NCBI GenBank assembly: GCA_033558025.1
Contig: JAUCEF010000011.1
Span: 1,426,001 to 1,490,000, forward strand
From: Phytophthora sp. 'mugwort'
Lineage: Eukaryota > Oomycota > Peronosporomycetes > Peronosporales > Peronosporaceae
Direction: 5' to 3'
Length of the DNA: 64,000 nucleotides
Within the stretch, counting starts at the first letter, position 1; every line of letters starts with the position of its first letter. Below the pieces are notes generated by a model. That model ran no database searches and was not told where the DNA came from. It worked only from the letters and a program-made list of their open reading frames with translations. Below are positions 43,979 through 53,000 of this stretch, one piece after another. The translations under genes and the position numbers were made by a program.

Positions 43979-45264
43979 GTTGCACACGGTACATCGTCTG
44001 GGACCTTTTGAATAGGATAGCTGCATTTTTGGTCCTGAAAGATAAGCGTCGGCGGTTCAATGCGTGCACTTTGCCCTCCACGAACTTTTAGGACAAACGT
44101 CATAACTTCTCCCCGCTAACAATGCCGTGGTAGCGAATGGACACATCTCCACGAAACCAAGGGCCTTCTTGTTATCCATATTGATCACAAAGTGCGCCTC
44201 GTTCATGTTAAATACATTGTCTTCACTTAATTTACCACTGTCAAACTTTCGTTTCAGTTTGCCAAGGTGAATCACAACACTTCGCTCAATTGCCGCTTCT
44301 TTCTCTGGGCTACACTCCAATTTGCCACATTGTCTCCGAGATACTATATCGAAACACGCACAAAAATGCTGAATCCATCGTGAGGTTACACGATATTTTA
44401 ACTGGATGCCCTTTTCATCAATTGTTGTTGCACAAAATTGGCCTGCAGAAGAACTCAACACATGAAATGCAATTTGGCGTGGTAGCGCCCTTAATATCTT
44501 CACACCCGTCTTTCGAAGACGGCAAAATTCACCTAGCAACTGTCTGTACAGCCACTCCACCCACGGCGCGCATTTACGCCCTCTTTCAGAAGCGGCTTTA
44601 AGCCTCATTCTCTTCTTGACTCCACAATGCACTATGACGACCGATTTTCGTTTTTTCGCAGTGTGCTGGTCCCGATCCTTCCACCACTGACTAGCCTTCT
44701 GCAGGTTCGCCTTCTGATTCCCAGTAAAAATGCTAGGAACTTCGATACAGCTTTTGAAGGCAGCCTATTCATGCAATTTCTGCATGTACAGCACTAGCCG
44801 CGTTTTGTCGGTTAGAGTCGCAACTGATTGGGGCGCATGGTGCACTGGATAGTGCACAGTACACCGGCTAATATTGCCGCTGCTGCTATTGACATTTTCT
44901 GTAACTTAACAGCGCTACTATCGACGGCGTGGCTCGATTGACGGTTGTTGTAACTCGGTTTGTCCTCGAGGTACTCGCTATCCACATCGGAGGACAAGTA
45001 CTTCCCGACCGATTGAATGCCACGTTCAGGGTTAACATCAAGGTAATGAGGAGGCCGAAGAAAGGCTTCCAGTTTGCTTTGATTTTGCTGTTTCGGGGTT
45101 AGTATGAGGACTGGCCCAGTCTTCAGTGCAACCGTAGATCCTGGGCACACTCGACGCCGGAACATGCCAACCTTGCTTCTTCTCCACAAGCTCACCGCAG
45201 AACGGGTGATTCTGTTTCCACAAATGTCACACGAATGGGAGACACTCGTTGTGTCTTCAGCCAT
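43979..45264 (-). pseudogene. Tigger-like transposase, N-terminal part
   Basis: Minus-strand N-terminal half. 45264-44812 is an open frame with CDICGNRITRSAV that may be an accessory N-terminal exon. From about 44760 a frame runs through GNQKANLQKASQWW, GRKCAPWVEWLYRQLLGEFC, YRVTSRWIQHFCACFDIVSR (DNA-binding HTH region) and GKLECSPEKEAAIERSV. It then reads FNMNEAHFVINMDNKKALGF. In relatives this last motif reads N-x-DE-T-H-F, with the first catalytic Asp of the DDE triad; here it is Asn, so catalysis would be lost. A frame change near 44090 leads to VRGGQSARIEPPTLIF, after which the copia element interrupts. Confidence 0.75.
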
Positions 45265-45464
45265 TGCACGTACTATTCATCCTATCGTCCTTTCGCTTGT
45301 ACTACGGTATATTTTCCACAAATGAGAGTGAGACAGAACCTTCTGCAGAGCGTCTGCATTACTGTGGGTTGATGGGGCCTCGCTCGGGGAGAACAAATAG
45401 TGTGGCCCATGTTATTTACGCTCCCACACCATTTGCGAACCCACACTAATTACATTTCTTGCTG

Positions 45465-46305
45465 TACCTTAGTACTCCATGCCTTACGTGGGGCAATATT
45501 ACAGGTAGGGCGCTATTAAAGGGATGGAGTATTAAAACTTGTCAAATTGTCAGTGGGTCATATTCAGTTAGGAAGTCCTCGTTTTCGTGTGCTTCAAGCA
45601 TGTCGTTATAGATCGATCTCGGCAATCGTGCCGACAAAAGCCTCATCATCTTCAGGGTCGCTGCGTCTCGATCATCTCCAACAGCGTGAATTCAAGTTCG
45701 TCGGGTACAGTACGACAAATCGGCCTCTACCAGGGAGACGATAGTGTCCGCTGTTGACAAACTGGAGCTTATTCTTCTTACCCTCCCTCTCCCCCCCCCC
45801 CCCCCCCCGCTTCGATCAGTCACACGCTCGAAGCGCCCAGTTCTTGGAATACAGACAGCTTCTCTTCCATTCTGAACTTGCGCTTCATCGCCACGACTAG
45901 AAATTGAAAATTAAAGGTGAAAATTTGTTCCCTAAGCTTGTCCGGCGTCCTCACTGAGGGGCGACTGGCGACTCGCCAATGGCCTACGCACTTGCCGTCA
46001 CAGTTGATTTATGCGGGCTCCGATCTGACAACTCGGCAAATTTTGGGAAATGGGGCATTATTAGAGGGACGGGGCACAATCTCAGGTATATGTACTGTAT
46101 AGTCGGATTTGGCATTCGGGCATAATAATCACCACGCCACCGAAAAGCAAACCCAATCTTCAAGCAGCTCCTGGGGCACCGTAGTTAAAAATTTGTCGGG
46201 CTTATACAGTAGACACGCAAAAACGCGGTCCATACTGGTGGACGCGTATTCTTCGATTCTACGCCGTGAGTCTAAGAACCGATAGCCGCGCCCCTCCCTC
46301 CAAGC
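45465..46305. other. Spacer with poly-C run
   Basis: No gene recognised. A run of 18 C lies at about 45791-45808. No core-promoter-like motif was seen just upstream of copy D. Confidence 0.4.
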
Positions 46306-47545
46306 ATGGTTGTCATGACCCACCTTCCAAGACTGGCGTCGTCCCGCCGATCCCATAGCTGTCCAGAACCGAGTGTCAACACACACGATACCAAGAAGCG
46401 TCGCCGTATGAGCGAGGTCCATGAAAACAATGAAGAGCTGATCTTCGCACTCATCGGGGGCAGTACTCGTCCGCGTGGCAGGCCTCGTGACCCGAACAGA
46501 GTCCCGCTTACCGCCACACACGAGATTCGTATGCTGAGAGCTCAAGTGGCGTCCATGGAGGAACAACTGCAAGGGCTCCAGTCCAAGTGGGCCAGACAGC
46601 TCCCGGACGAACGAATGCTCGTCTCTGCGCATCGTTCCGCTCGCGAGAAACATGCTGCCAACGTCTCCGACGTCTCACAGGGAGCTTCAACAGCTACTGC
46701 GACAGCAGCAGCTTCTGTTCGCTACGCTGCAAACTGCAGTCCTCCACGCGCCCCTGCACTCAATCGGGAACGAAATGTTCGAGGCGCTGCACTTTGACAC
46801 GCAGCTCGGACGCGGGACCGAGGAGCGCGAGAAGATGCTCGCAGCGCACAATGCTCGGTCTCTCGCCACGTTGCCCTCCATTGTGGACAAGTTCGCGCAA
46901 CTGGCGGTTAACAAGGCTCTGGCGAAAGAGAGCGACGATGCCGTGGAGAAGTCCGTCATGCCCCTGTCTCAAATTGAAATCACCGGCTGTAAGGACTGCA
47001 CATTAATCTCGAGTGTATTCATGTCAGAGATCCCGCACGCGTCGCTGGAGGAAGTGTACGCAGCGGTGCTGGCGTACTTCGACGGTATCCCTGTGTCCAT
47101 GAAGAAGCACTTCGGGGTTAATGCAAAGCGTACGAGACTGAACAGTGCCGAGTCGTCGGTAGATTACCGGCGCTCGTCGTTCAACGGGTCTGGGGTGCCA
47201 GCGACTGTGAACAACATCGTGTGCTCGGAGCTTACTGCATCGCACGGCATGGTTCACACTGATGCCGTGACGGATGATCCGTTGCATCCAGTGCCTGAAA
47301 CGGCTCTGTCGCAGTACGGAATCTGCGGACTCACGATCAGTCCTCGGAAAGAGCCTGTGACGGGTAAAACGTTGGCGGTGACGCTGCGGTGGGTGGTCGT
47401 GCACCGCTACAAAATGCTGCCATGTGATCCCGCGATTAAGGAGGACCTGGAGACCATTCGGCCTATCTTGAACGGGGATTTGATCACTGCGTCGGTGTGC
47501 AGCTACATCCAGCAACAGCAGCAAAAACTGCGACAAAGTCCATAG
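46306..47545 (+). pseudogene. START-like / M96-type family protein D, one frameshift
   Basis: Intronless family member broken by a single frame change. The first frame (from ATG 46306) gives the NLS-like TKKRRR, NEELIFALIGG, an AT-hook STRPRGRPRDPN and the coiled coil THEIRMLRAQVASMEEQL. Between about 46650 and 46680 the reading frame must shift by one base to continue as SHRELQQLLRQQQLLFATLQ. From there it is open to the normal end LNGDLITASVCSYIQQ at 47545, with DCTLISSVFMSEIPHASLEE and FDGIPVSMKKHFGV in between. All other family motifs are intact and very similar to C and E, so the lesion is recent or a sequencing error. Confidence 0.8.
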
Positions 47546-47839
47546 GGTGAACAGCAAGTACCTAGGCTTAAGTATGGCGCGGTTATTATCTGCGTGTTCA
47601 ACTTGTCTCCGGGATTGTCATGAGCCGTCAGCCCCTTCGCACTTCACGAGGCCATCGAATACATGTACATGTACAACTGCTCGTTGTTGGATATTATGCA
47701 TAACAACGGAATGGTTCCTCTTTTTTTGTAGGAGGTTTTGTACAGGGCAATAAAACACACCATACAATGAACAGGGCAGTCAAAAGAACAACACTTTTCA
47801 TCCCACCAGTGTTCAGGCGTCCAAGCTACTCAGATCCAG
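47546..47839. other. Spacer after copy D
   Basis: No gene recognised; presumed 3' UTR of D. Confidence 0.4.
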
Positions 47840-48190
47840 AACCACTTCCAGTAGCACCAAGAAGCAGAGGCCAGATCTTCACAGCTCTTCACAAGACCAA
47901 AGTTTCCCAAGGCTGAATGGGAAACGAGCTGCATGCTGTGGAATCCAAACAAACCCGACCAACGTGTCTAGACCCAGCTCAGCACTCTGCTCAAGAGAAG
48001 CATATAGTCGTTCGGGCCACGCTGTAAATGGCAATCGCACTTGTTCCACAGGGAAGAAGGACTTTTGAAGCTCTGCATTTCGACACCCAGCTTGGGCATG
48101 ACATCGCGGAGCGCGAGAGGCGACAGCTTACACACAATGAGCGCTCGCTTAATACCATAATCAACAAATTCGCTCGGTTGGCAATCGACT
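47840..48190 (+). pseudogene. START-like family fragment F
   Basis: Broken copy between D and E. A clear block at 48062-48190 reads TFEALHFDTQLGHDIAERER, LTHNERSLNTIINKFARLAI and then hits stop codons; it matches the middle of C-E (EALHFDTQLG.., NERSLATLPSIV). Upstream, 47920-48030 has scattered matches to the LQSKWARQLPDE..AREKH region in more than one frame. The remaining C-terminal half is missing. Clearly dead. Confidence 0.7.
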
Positions 48191-49850
48191 AAGACTAAGT
48201 GTCATGACGAAGACAAATTCTGCCGTTATTTCAGTGACCGAAGTCGTGATTGTGGTGTAAGTATTGCAACGATCATCCGACCGAATCTAATAGCTTGGCG
48301 ACCTTGTAGCCGCCTGCGAGTTGTCCATTTTCTTTTCAGGACCAGCTTGAAGCGCAAAGACCATATAATATATACTGTACGTAGCTGCAGTTGCTGCTGT
48401 CGCGACGTAACATCTGGCCGTTTGAACGACCGTTTACCACAAGTGAAGAAAACTATCATTTTGCGGAGACGTCCATTGCAAGACTCGTTTAGGTTGTCAT
48501 CGCTGCAGCAATAGCACCATGCTCGGCATGGGAATTGGCTCCAGTTCCAATCTTTCGGATGCATAGTTTAGCATTCATGAGCTCCTTAAAGTACACTTTC
48601 GCGAGTGCTGGCAGAAGTTGACACTGTTATAATATCTTCACACGGGTAAGCAGTGAACTGCAACTGCACCTCAATCAATGAGCGACAAAAAGGTGGCATA
48701 CCCCGCATGCCGGGGGTGCCTCCAAGGAAACATTCGGTGCATTTTTCAAAGCGAAAAGTAATCATCGACCGGATAAGAGGCGCCTGATCGATCGTCCAGA
48801 GTGCACTGCGCAGAGCCTAGCCGCCCCAGGCTGTGGACAACAAGGTGCAACCGAAGACAGCAACGGTCCGTTGCGGCTTTCGTTGCTATTGGTATACTTA
48901 CCCATTCAAACATCCTACGACTTGCCAGTCGGGATTGCAGCCAGACGTGCCGAAGCCAGGTCGGTCCAATTCTGATAGGGAGGTTTCCATACAGTACTAG
49001 CTAGTACTGATGAACATTTTTGATTGTCATGAGTGCAGTGCACAGCAACGGCGTCCTACCAAAAAATAGCCAAAAGACGCTCCACGGAGAGGTGGACCCA
49101 ATGCTGTAGCTGCGCAAGCTCAACTATTAATCCCTCACACAGCCAACCGCTAAGATAGAACGATTCGCAGCGCAAATCACTTCATCCGCACTCAACCAGA
49201 AAGTTGCGCGAGTCATGTAAACAAAGTTTGTTTACATGAACAGGTCCCACCCCACAGTTACAGCACTATCCATTTGCATAGAGAACAACGCGTGCGATAT
49301 CGATCATGCCTCTACAGTACCGAAGAGGATTAGAATCGGCGACCATCGTTAATATCGCAACCCATGCCTTTCGCTCCGAGATGCAAGCAAAAGAATGCAA
49401 GATTTCCCCCCTGTCACGATGTCGCTCGTTTTCACATTCGTATTACGCTTTCCTATTTGTGACGAACCATGCACATTTTGTTTTGATGTGTGGAGGTGCC
49501 AGGCGAGAGAGCGAGTCCGACGGATGGCCGGTCATCCTCGGGACGCCGGGAAACCCTTGAGTTGTTTGGTTGCCTCAGGTCATACCAGTTTCCCTCAGTC
49601 CAATGGAATTGGACCAACTACAGTGCAATGCATTATATGAAGAGTGTTAAGTTGTAAGACGGATGAAGCTTGCGCAGTAATCGACACGTCGACTCACAAA
49701 CGACACTTTACTCTTTGTATGTGGGGGGTCCCCCGATGATTTCTAAACGCAGTACCTGCAATATTTCGTGTGTGCGTCCTCTACTTAAGATAGCCGCACT
49801 AAACAGCCGATATCGACGCACCAATCTCTTCCTATCCGCGAGCGTCAGCG
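48191..49850. other. Intergenic upstream of gene E
   Basis: A 112-codon minus-strand frame (48564-48226) and several shorter frames have no recognisable domain. Contains the palindrome at 49214-49238. Confidence 0.35.
49214..49238. repeat. Perfect 25-bp palindrome with GTAAACA/TGTTTAC
   Basis: CATGTAAACAAA, one G, TTTGTTTACATG. The two half-sites each contain GTAAACA. It lies about 700 bp upstream of gene E. It could be a dimeric binding site or a chance hairpin. Confidence 0.6.
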
Positions 49851-49872
49851 TCAGTGCAATTTGCAACTTTCC
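49851..49872 (+). promoter_or_regulatory. Putative oomycete core promoter of gene E
   Basis: TCAGTGCAATTTG followed by CAACTTTCC, similar to the oomycete initiator plus flanking region and to the TTCGCAATTTTCC motif of gene C. It lies about 65-85 bp upstream of the ATG at 49937, which favours that start over the longer frame open to 49670. Confidence 0.4.
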
Positions 49873-49936
49873 CGCTCGAGAGTACACTGATCAGTCTCCA
49901 ACAAAGCCACCCCGCATACATCTCCGTCCAACCAAC

Positions 49937-51190
49937 ATGGTCTTCATTAACACTAGTCTCGGAATGGATTCATCGTTCACGTCTCGGAACTTCCTCAAAG
50001 GAGGCTCCATGACCCAAGCCACGAAGAAGCGACGTCGAGCTTCTCTAACGAACGAGGATATAATTGCCGTGCTCGAAGGAGTTTCCAGGCCACGAGGAAG
50101 GCCACGCATCGCCAACAAACCATCACTCTCCACAACCCACGAATTGCGGAAGCTGAGAGCGCAAGTAGCTACCATGGAAGACGAGCTGCACGAACTACAG
50201 TGCAAATGGACAAAGCAACTGCCGGACGAGCACATCTTGGCTACAGCTCAGCAAACTGCCCACAAGAAACGAGAAGTGGCCGTGACCGAAGCGGCACGTA
50301 TTGAACTCCAGGAAATGCTTCTGCAGCAGCAACTCATGTTTGCTACGCTTCAGGCGGCTATCTTTCGTGCACCGCTTCACTCGAGTGGCCTGGACATTTT
50401 CAAGTCGCTACACTTCGACACTCGTCTCGGATGCGATCCCGAAGAGCGTAACAAAATGTTAACTGCACACAATGAACATTCCCTCGCGACGGTGCCGTCA
50501 ATGATGACCCGGTTTACGCAAATAGCAGTCGACAAAGTGCTTGCGTTGCAAGACGAAGAAGTCTCTGGCAGCAAATTGATTCGCCCAGTCTCGCAGATTG
50601 ACATCACTGGCTGCAAAAACTACACACTTGTGTCCAGTGTGTTCATGTCGGAGATCCCGCACACGTCGGTGGGGGATGTGTACGCGGCTGCGTTGGCGTA
50701 TCACGACGCCATTCCCAGTATAATGAAACGCCACCTTGGTGTGGATGCGACGCGTACGAGGCTTAATGGCATCGATGCTTCAGCAGATTACTGGCGGTTG
50801 ACTCTCGACGGAGTCGGGCTACCAGCGACTGTGAACCACCTCTTGTGCTCAGAGCTGACGCCATCGCACGGAATGATTCACATGGACGCAGTCACAGACG
50901 ATCCGCTTTATCCGACCTCTCGAGCTAGCCCGTTAGAGTTTGGCATCTCCGGTCTCACAATGACACCGCGAAAAGAGCCTTTAACAGGAAGAACTGTGGC
51001 CGTGACACTCCGATGGGTGGTCTTGTACCGCTACAAGTTGCTGCCGGACGATCCAGCTCTCCGAAAGGACCTGGACATCAATCGTTCCATTCTGAATGGC
51101 GATCTCATTACGGCTTCGGTGTGCAGTTATATTCAAGAGCTTCAGCATCGACAGCGCTCTCGCAACTATTGTCCTGGCGAGATGAAGTGA
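49937..51190 (+). CDS. START-like / M96-type family protein E (intronless)
   Basis: The best preserved family member, 417 residues from ATG 49937 (MVFINTSLGMDSS). NLS-like KKRRR at residues 30-34; AT-hook RPRGRPR at 51-57, which would insert in the minor groove of AT-rich DNA; coiled coil from THELRKLRAQVATMEDEL (about 67-84) through LQEMLLQQQLMFATLQ (about 124-139). The core has LHFDTRLG, NYTLVSSVFMSEIPHTSVGD, HDAIPSIMKRHLGVD, CSELTPSHGMIHMDA and EFGISGLTMTPRKEPL. The end has RYKLLPDDPALRKDL and LNGDLITASVCSYIQE. A basic tail RSRNY follows. No intron or break. The family role is not established; nuclear, chromatin-related function is inferred from the AT-hook and basic patch. Confidence 0.83.
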   Translation: MVFINTSLGMDSSFTSRNFLKGGSMTQATKKRRRASLTNEDIIAVLEGVSRPRGRPRIANKPSLSTTHELRKLRAQVATMEDELHELQCKWTKQLPDEHILATAQQTAHKKREVAVTEAARIELQEMLLQQQLMFATLQAAIFRAPLHSSGLDIFKSLHFDTRLGCDPEERNKMLTAHNEHSLATVPSMMTRFTQIAVDKVLALQDEEVSGSKLIRPVSQIDITGCKNYTLVSSVFMSEIPHTSVGDVYAAALAYHDAIPSIMKRHLGVDATRTRLNGIDASADYWRLTLDGVGLPATVNHLLCSELTPSHGMIHMDAVTDDPLYPTSRASPLEFGISGLTMTPRKEPLTGRTVAVTLRWVVLYRYKLLPDDPALRKDLDINRSILNGDLITASVCSYIQELQHRQRSRNYCPGEMK

Positions 51191-51471
51191 TACACCAAGT
51201 TCACTCCATCTTTTTGACTGACCCTTAAGGTCGATTTCCAAACAAAAGGCGCCACTGGGAAGCTCTATATCTTCCCGGTCAAGTAGGCTAATCCGTAAAT
51301 TCAACAGCATAATCAGCAGAAAAATATACTTAAATGAAAAGCTGCCTCCACCTATGCCCCAAAACAAAGGGGCTATGCACCTGCCAGCTGTTCCCCATTG
51401 ACCATTAGCGGTAAGTTACTGAATCTGTTTATATAATGGGACGTCAATGAATAACCTCTATGAATTGATTA

Positions 51472-53000
51472 TTAGAGCTCTATCTCGTACTCCGTCAACT
51501 CGGCGCATTGTACACTGCGTTCCGGGCTGCTGCTGTTGTTCGTGGTCTCATTACCAAGATGCTGCAGTTCTTGGATCGATGGCGATGTCGTCGATTCCAG
51601 CGTTGGCTGCTCCTCCATGTACGCATCCTCTTGCTTCCTTATCTTGCGGTACACACCGAGTCACTCACTTTTGGTGATAGCCTGCAGGCCAGCCTTGATC
51701 TTAATGGCCAAGCCAGCCAGGGACGTCGCCGGGTCCATCGCGATCCGGTTCTTGAGCGCCTCCCTATATCATTTCGATTGGTTGAAGCTCAGGATGGTAG
51801 GGGGTGTGTACAGGAATTCGTGTCTGTACTGCTGGGCCTTAGAGACGGCCCTGTATGTCGTAGGTGGTTTTGTCTGTAGAACACTAGTTAGTATTGCACT
51901 TAACGAATAATTAAGCATTGGAGCACGTACCTGCTTGATGAGTCGCTCAGCTGCTTCTTTTTGTAGTTCTTCACGGACACTGTGACGTCTTGTCTGAGCG
52001 GCCACTGCACCATCTCAGCCTTGGACCTGGAGCTAGATGGCGCTCGGTCTTCGATGGCCTTGTGGTAGGCCGCACCGTCCATGTGGATGCGGCACGACCC
52101 GTACCGGTCCAATAGTTCCTTACCGAGGTCGTCGAACCAAGCCTCGAACAGCTCGCCCGTGAAGTTCCCGTGATAGTTGGAGTCGTCGCTGGCCTTCAGA
52201 TGCGACGCACAGCTTTTCAGCGACCCTGGGACCCATTCTTCGTGCAGTCGGCCATTATTTACAAGCACGGCGCCTGCGCCGACGATGCAGAAGCGCTGCC
52301 CGCTCCGCTCGCTGTAACGAGGAAAGTTTTTAGCAACCCACGTTGCCCGCGCAACGTGGTTCACGTTATAGTAGCTTTTAGCTAAATATATCTTTACCCG
52401 TTTTGGATACGAACGTGCAGTGAGGTTGACTACCTACTTTTGTAGTTATGCAATCCTAAACGCAATATTTACCTTCGAGTCCGCTCTTGGGTCTCGTTTG
52501 TGGCAATGGATGTAGGAGACGTCCATCTTCTTAAGCTCGTCGCGCATGCTCCGCTCAGGAATGACTACACCTGTCAGCGTTTGTAGCTCATCGCAGATGA
52601 TAGTCGAGGTCGTCGGTTTTCAAGATAAATTACGGTCATGCATTATTTCTATAATATAATCATGGCAATCTTTGACCTCCGACCTCGCTGGGCAGCCACG
52701 CTTCGCTGGAGGCACCGCGAACGCATCGTCGCCACACTTGTTCCACGCAGACACCACGCGCGTAACCAGGCTTTCTGACACCGTCAAACACTTGGCTACA
52801 TGCTCGCCCATGACTTATCCCAAGGGTCCAGCTGTTGCTGAGCTTCTTCAAAAAAAAACTTTTCTGTGTGTAGGCACAATGAGCATCTTCTCCTGGGGTG
52901 TTTGGTGGACGATAGCTTGATGACGAATGAGGTCGAGCAGCTCGCGACAAGAAACAATGACGGTGGGGAGCCAACCATTATAATGCCGGTCTTGCGGTTC
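51472..53000 (-). pseudogene. Tc1/mariner-like transposase, split and frameshifted
   Basis: Minus-strand transposase. 53000-52812 has degraded N-terminal sequence; 52811-52623 is the first helix-turn-helix (CLTVSESLVTRVVSAWNKCG, PPAKRGCPARSEVKD). After a stop, a frame to about 52475 gives the second HTH region (TSTIICDELQTLTGVV, SMRDELKKMDVSYIHCHK), followed by a GT donor. 52364-51960 has WVPGSLKSC, SNYHGNFTGELFEAWFDDLG and GSCRIHMDGAAYHKAIED, with the second catalytic Asp. 51890-51770 reads TKPPTTYRAVSKAQQYRHEF and LYTPP; a one-base shift there is needed to read the conserved YHPELQPIE with the catalytic Glu. The C-terminus VYRKIRKQEDAYMEEQ follows. Two introns are plausible; at least two lesions. 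Confidence 0.75.

Larger units (their letters stand above)
38192..45464 (-). mobile_element. Tigger/pogo-like DNA transposon with nested copia
   Basis: Bounded by 18-bp terminal inverted repeats: CAGTAAGAAATATAATTA at 38192-38209 and, on the other strand, CAGCAAGAAATGTAATTA at 45464-45447 (16 of 18 match). Both are flanked outside by TA (38190-38191 and 45465-45466), the target of Tc1/mariner/pogo elements. Just inside, a TAACATGGGCCAC motif recurs near both ends. Subtracting the copia insertion and its duplicated 5 bp leaves about 2.55 kb, a normal size for this group. The transposase is on the minus strand, frameshifted and split by the copia element. Confidence 0.85.

Noticed and set aside
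45791..45808. Poly-C run as polypurine tract of a minus-strand retroelement
   Set aside because: No LTR or coding remnant lies next to it.
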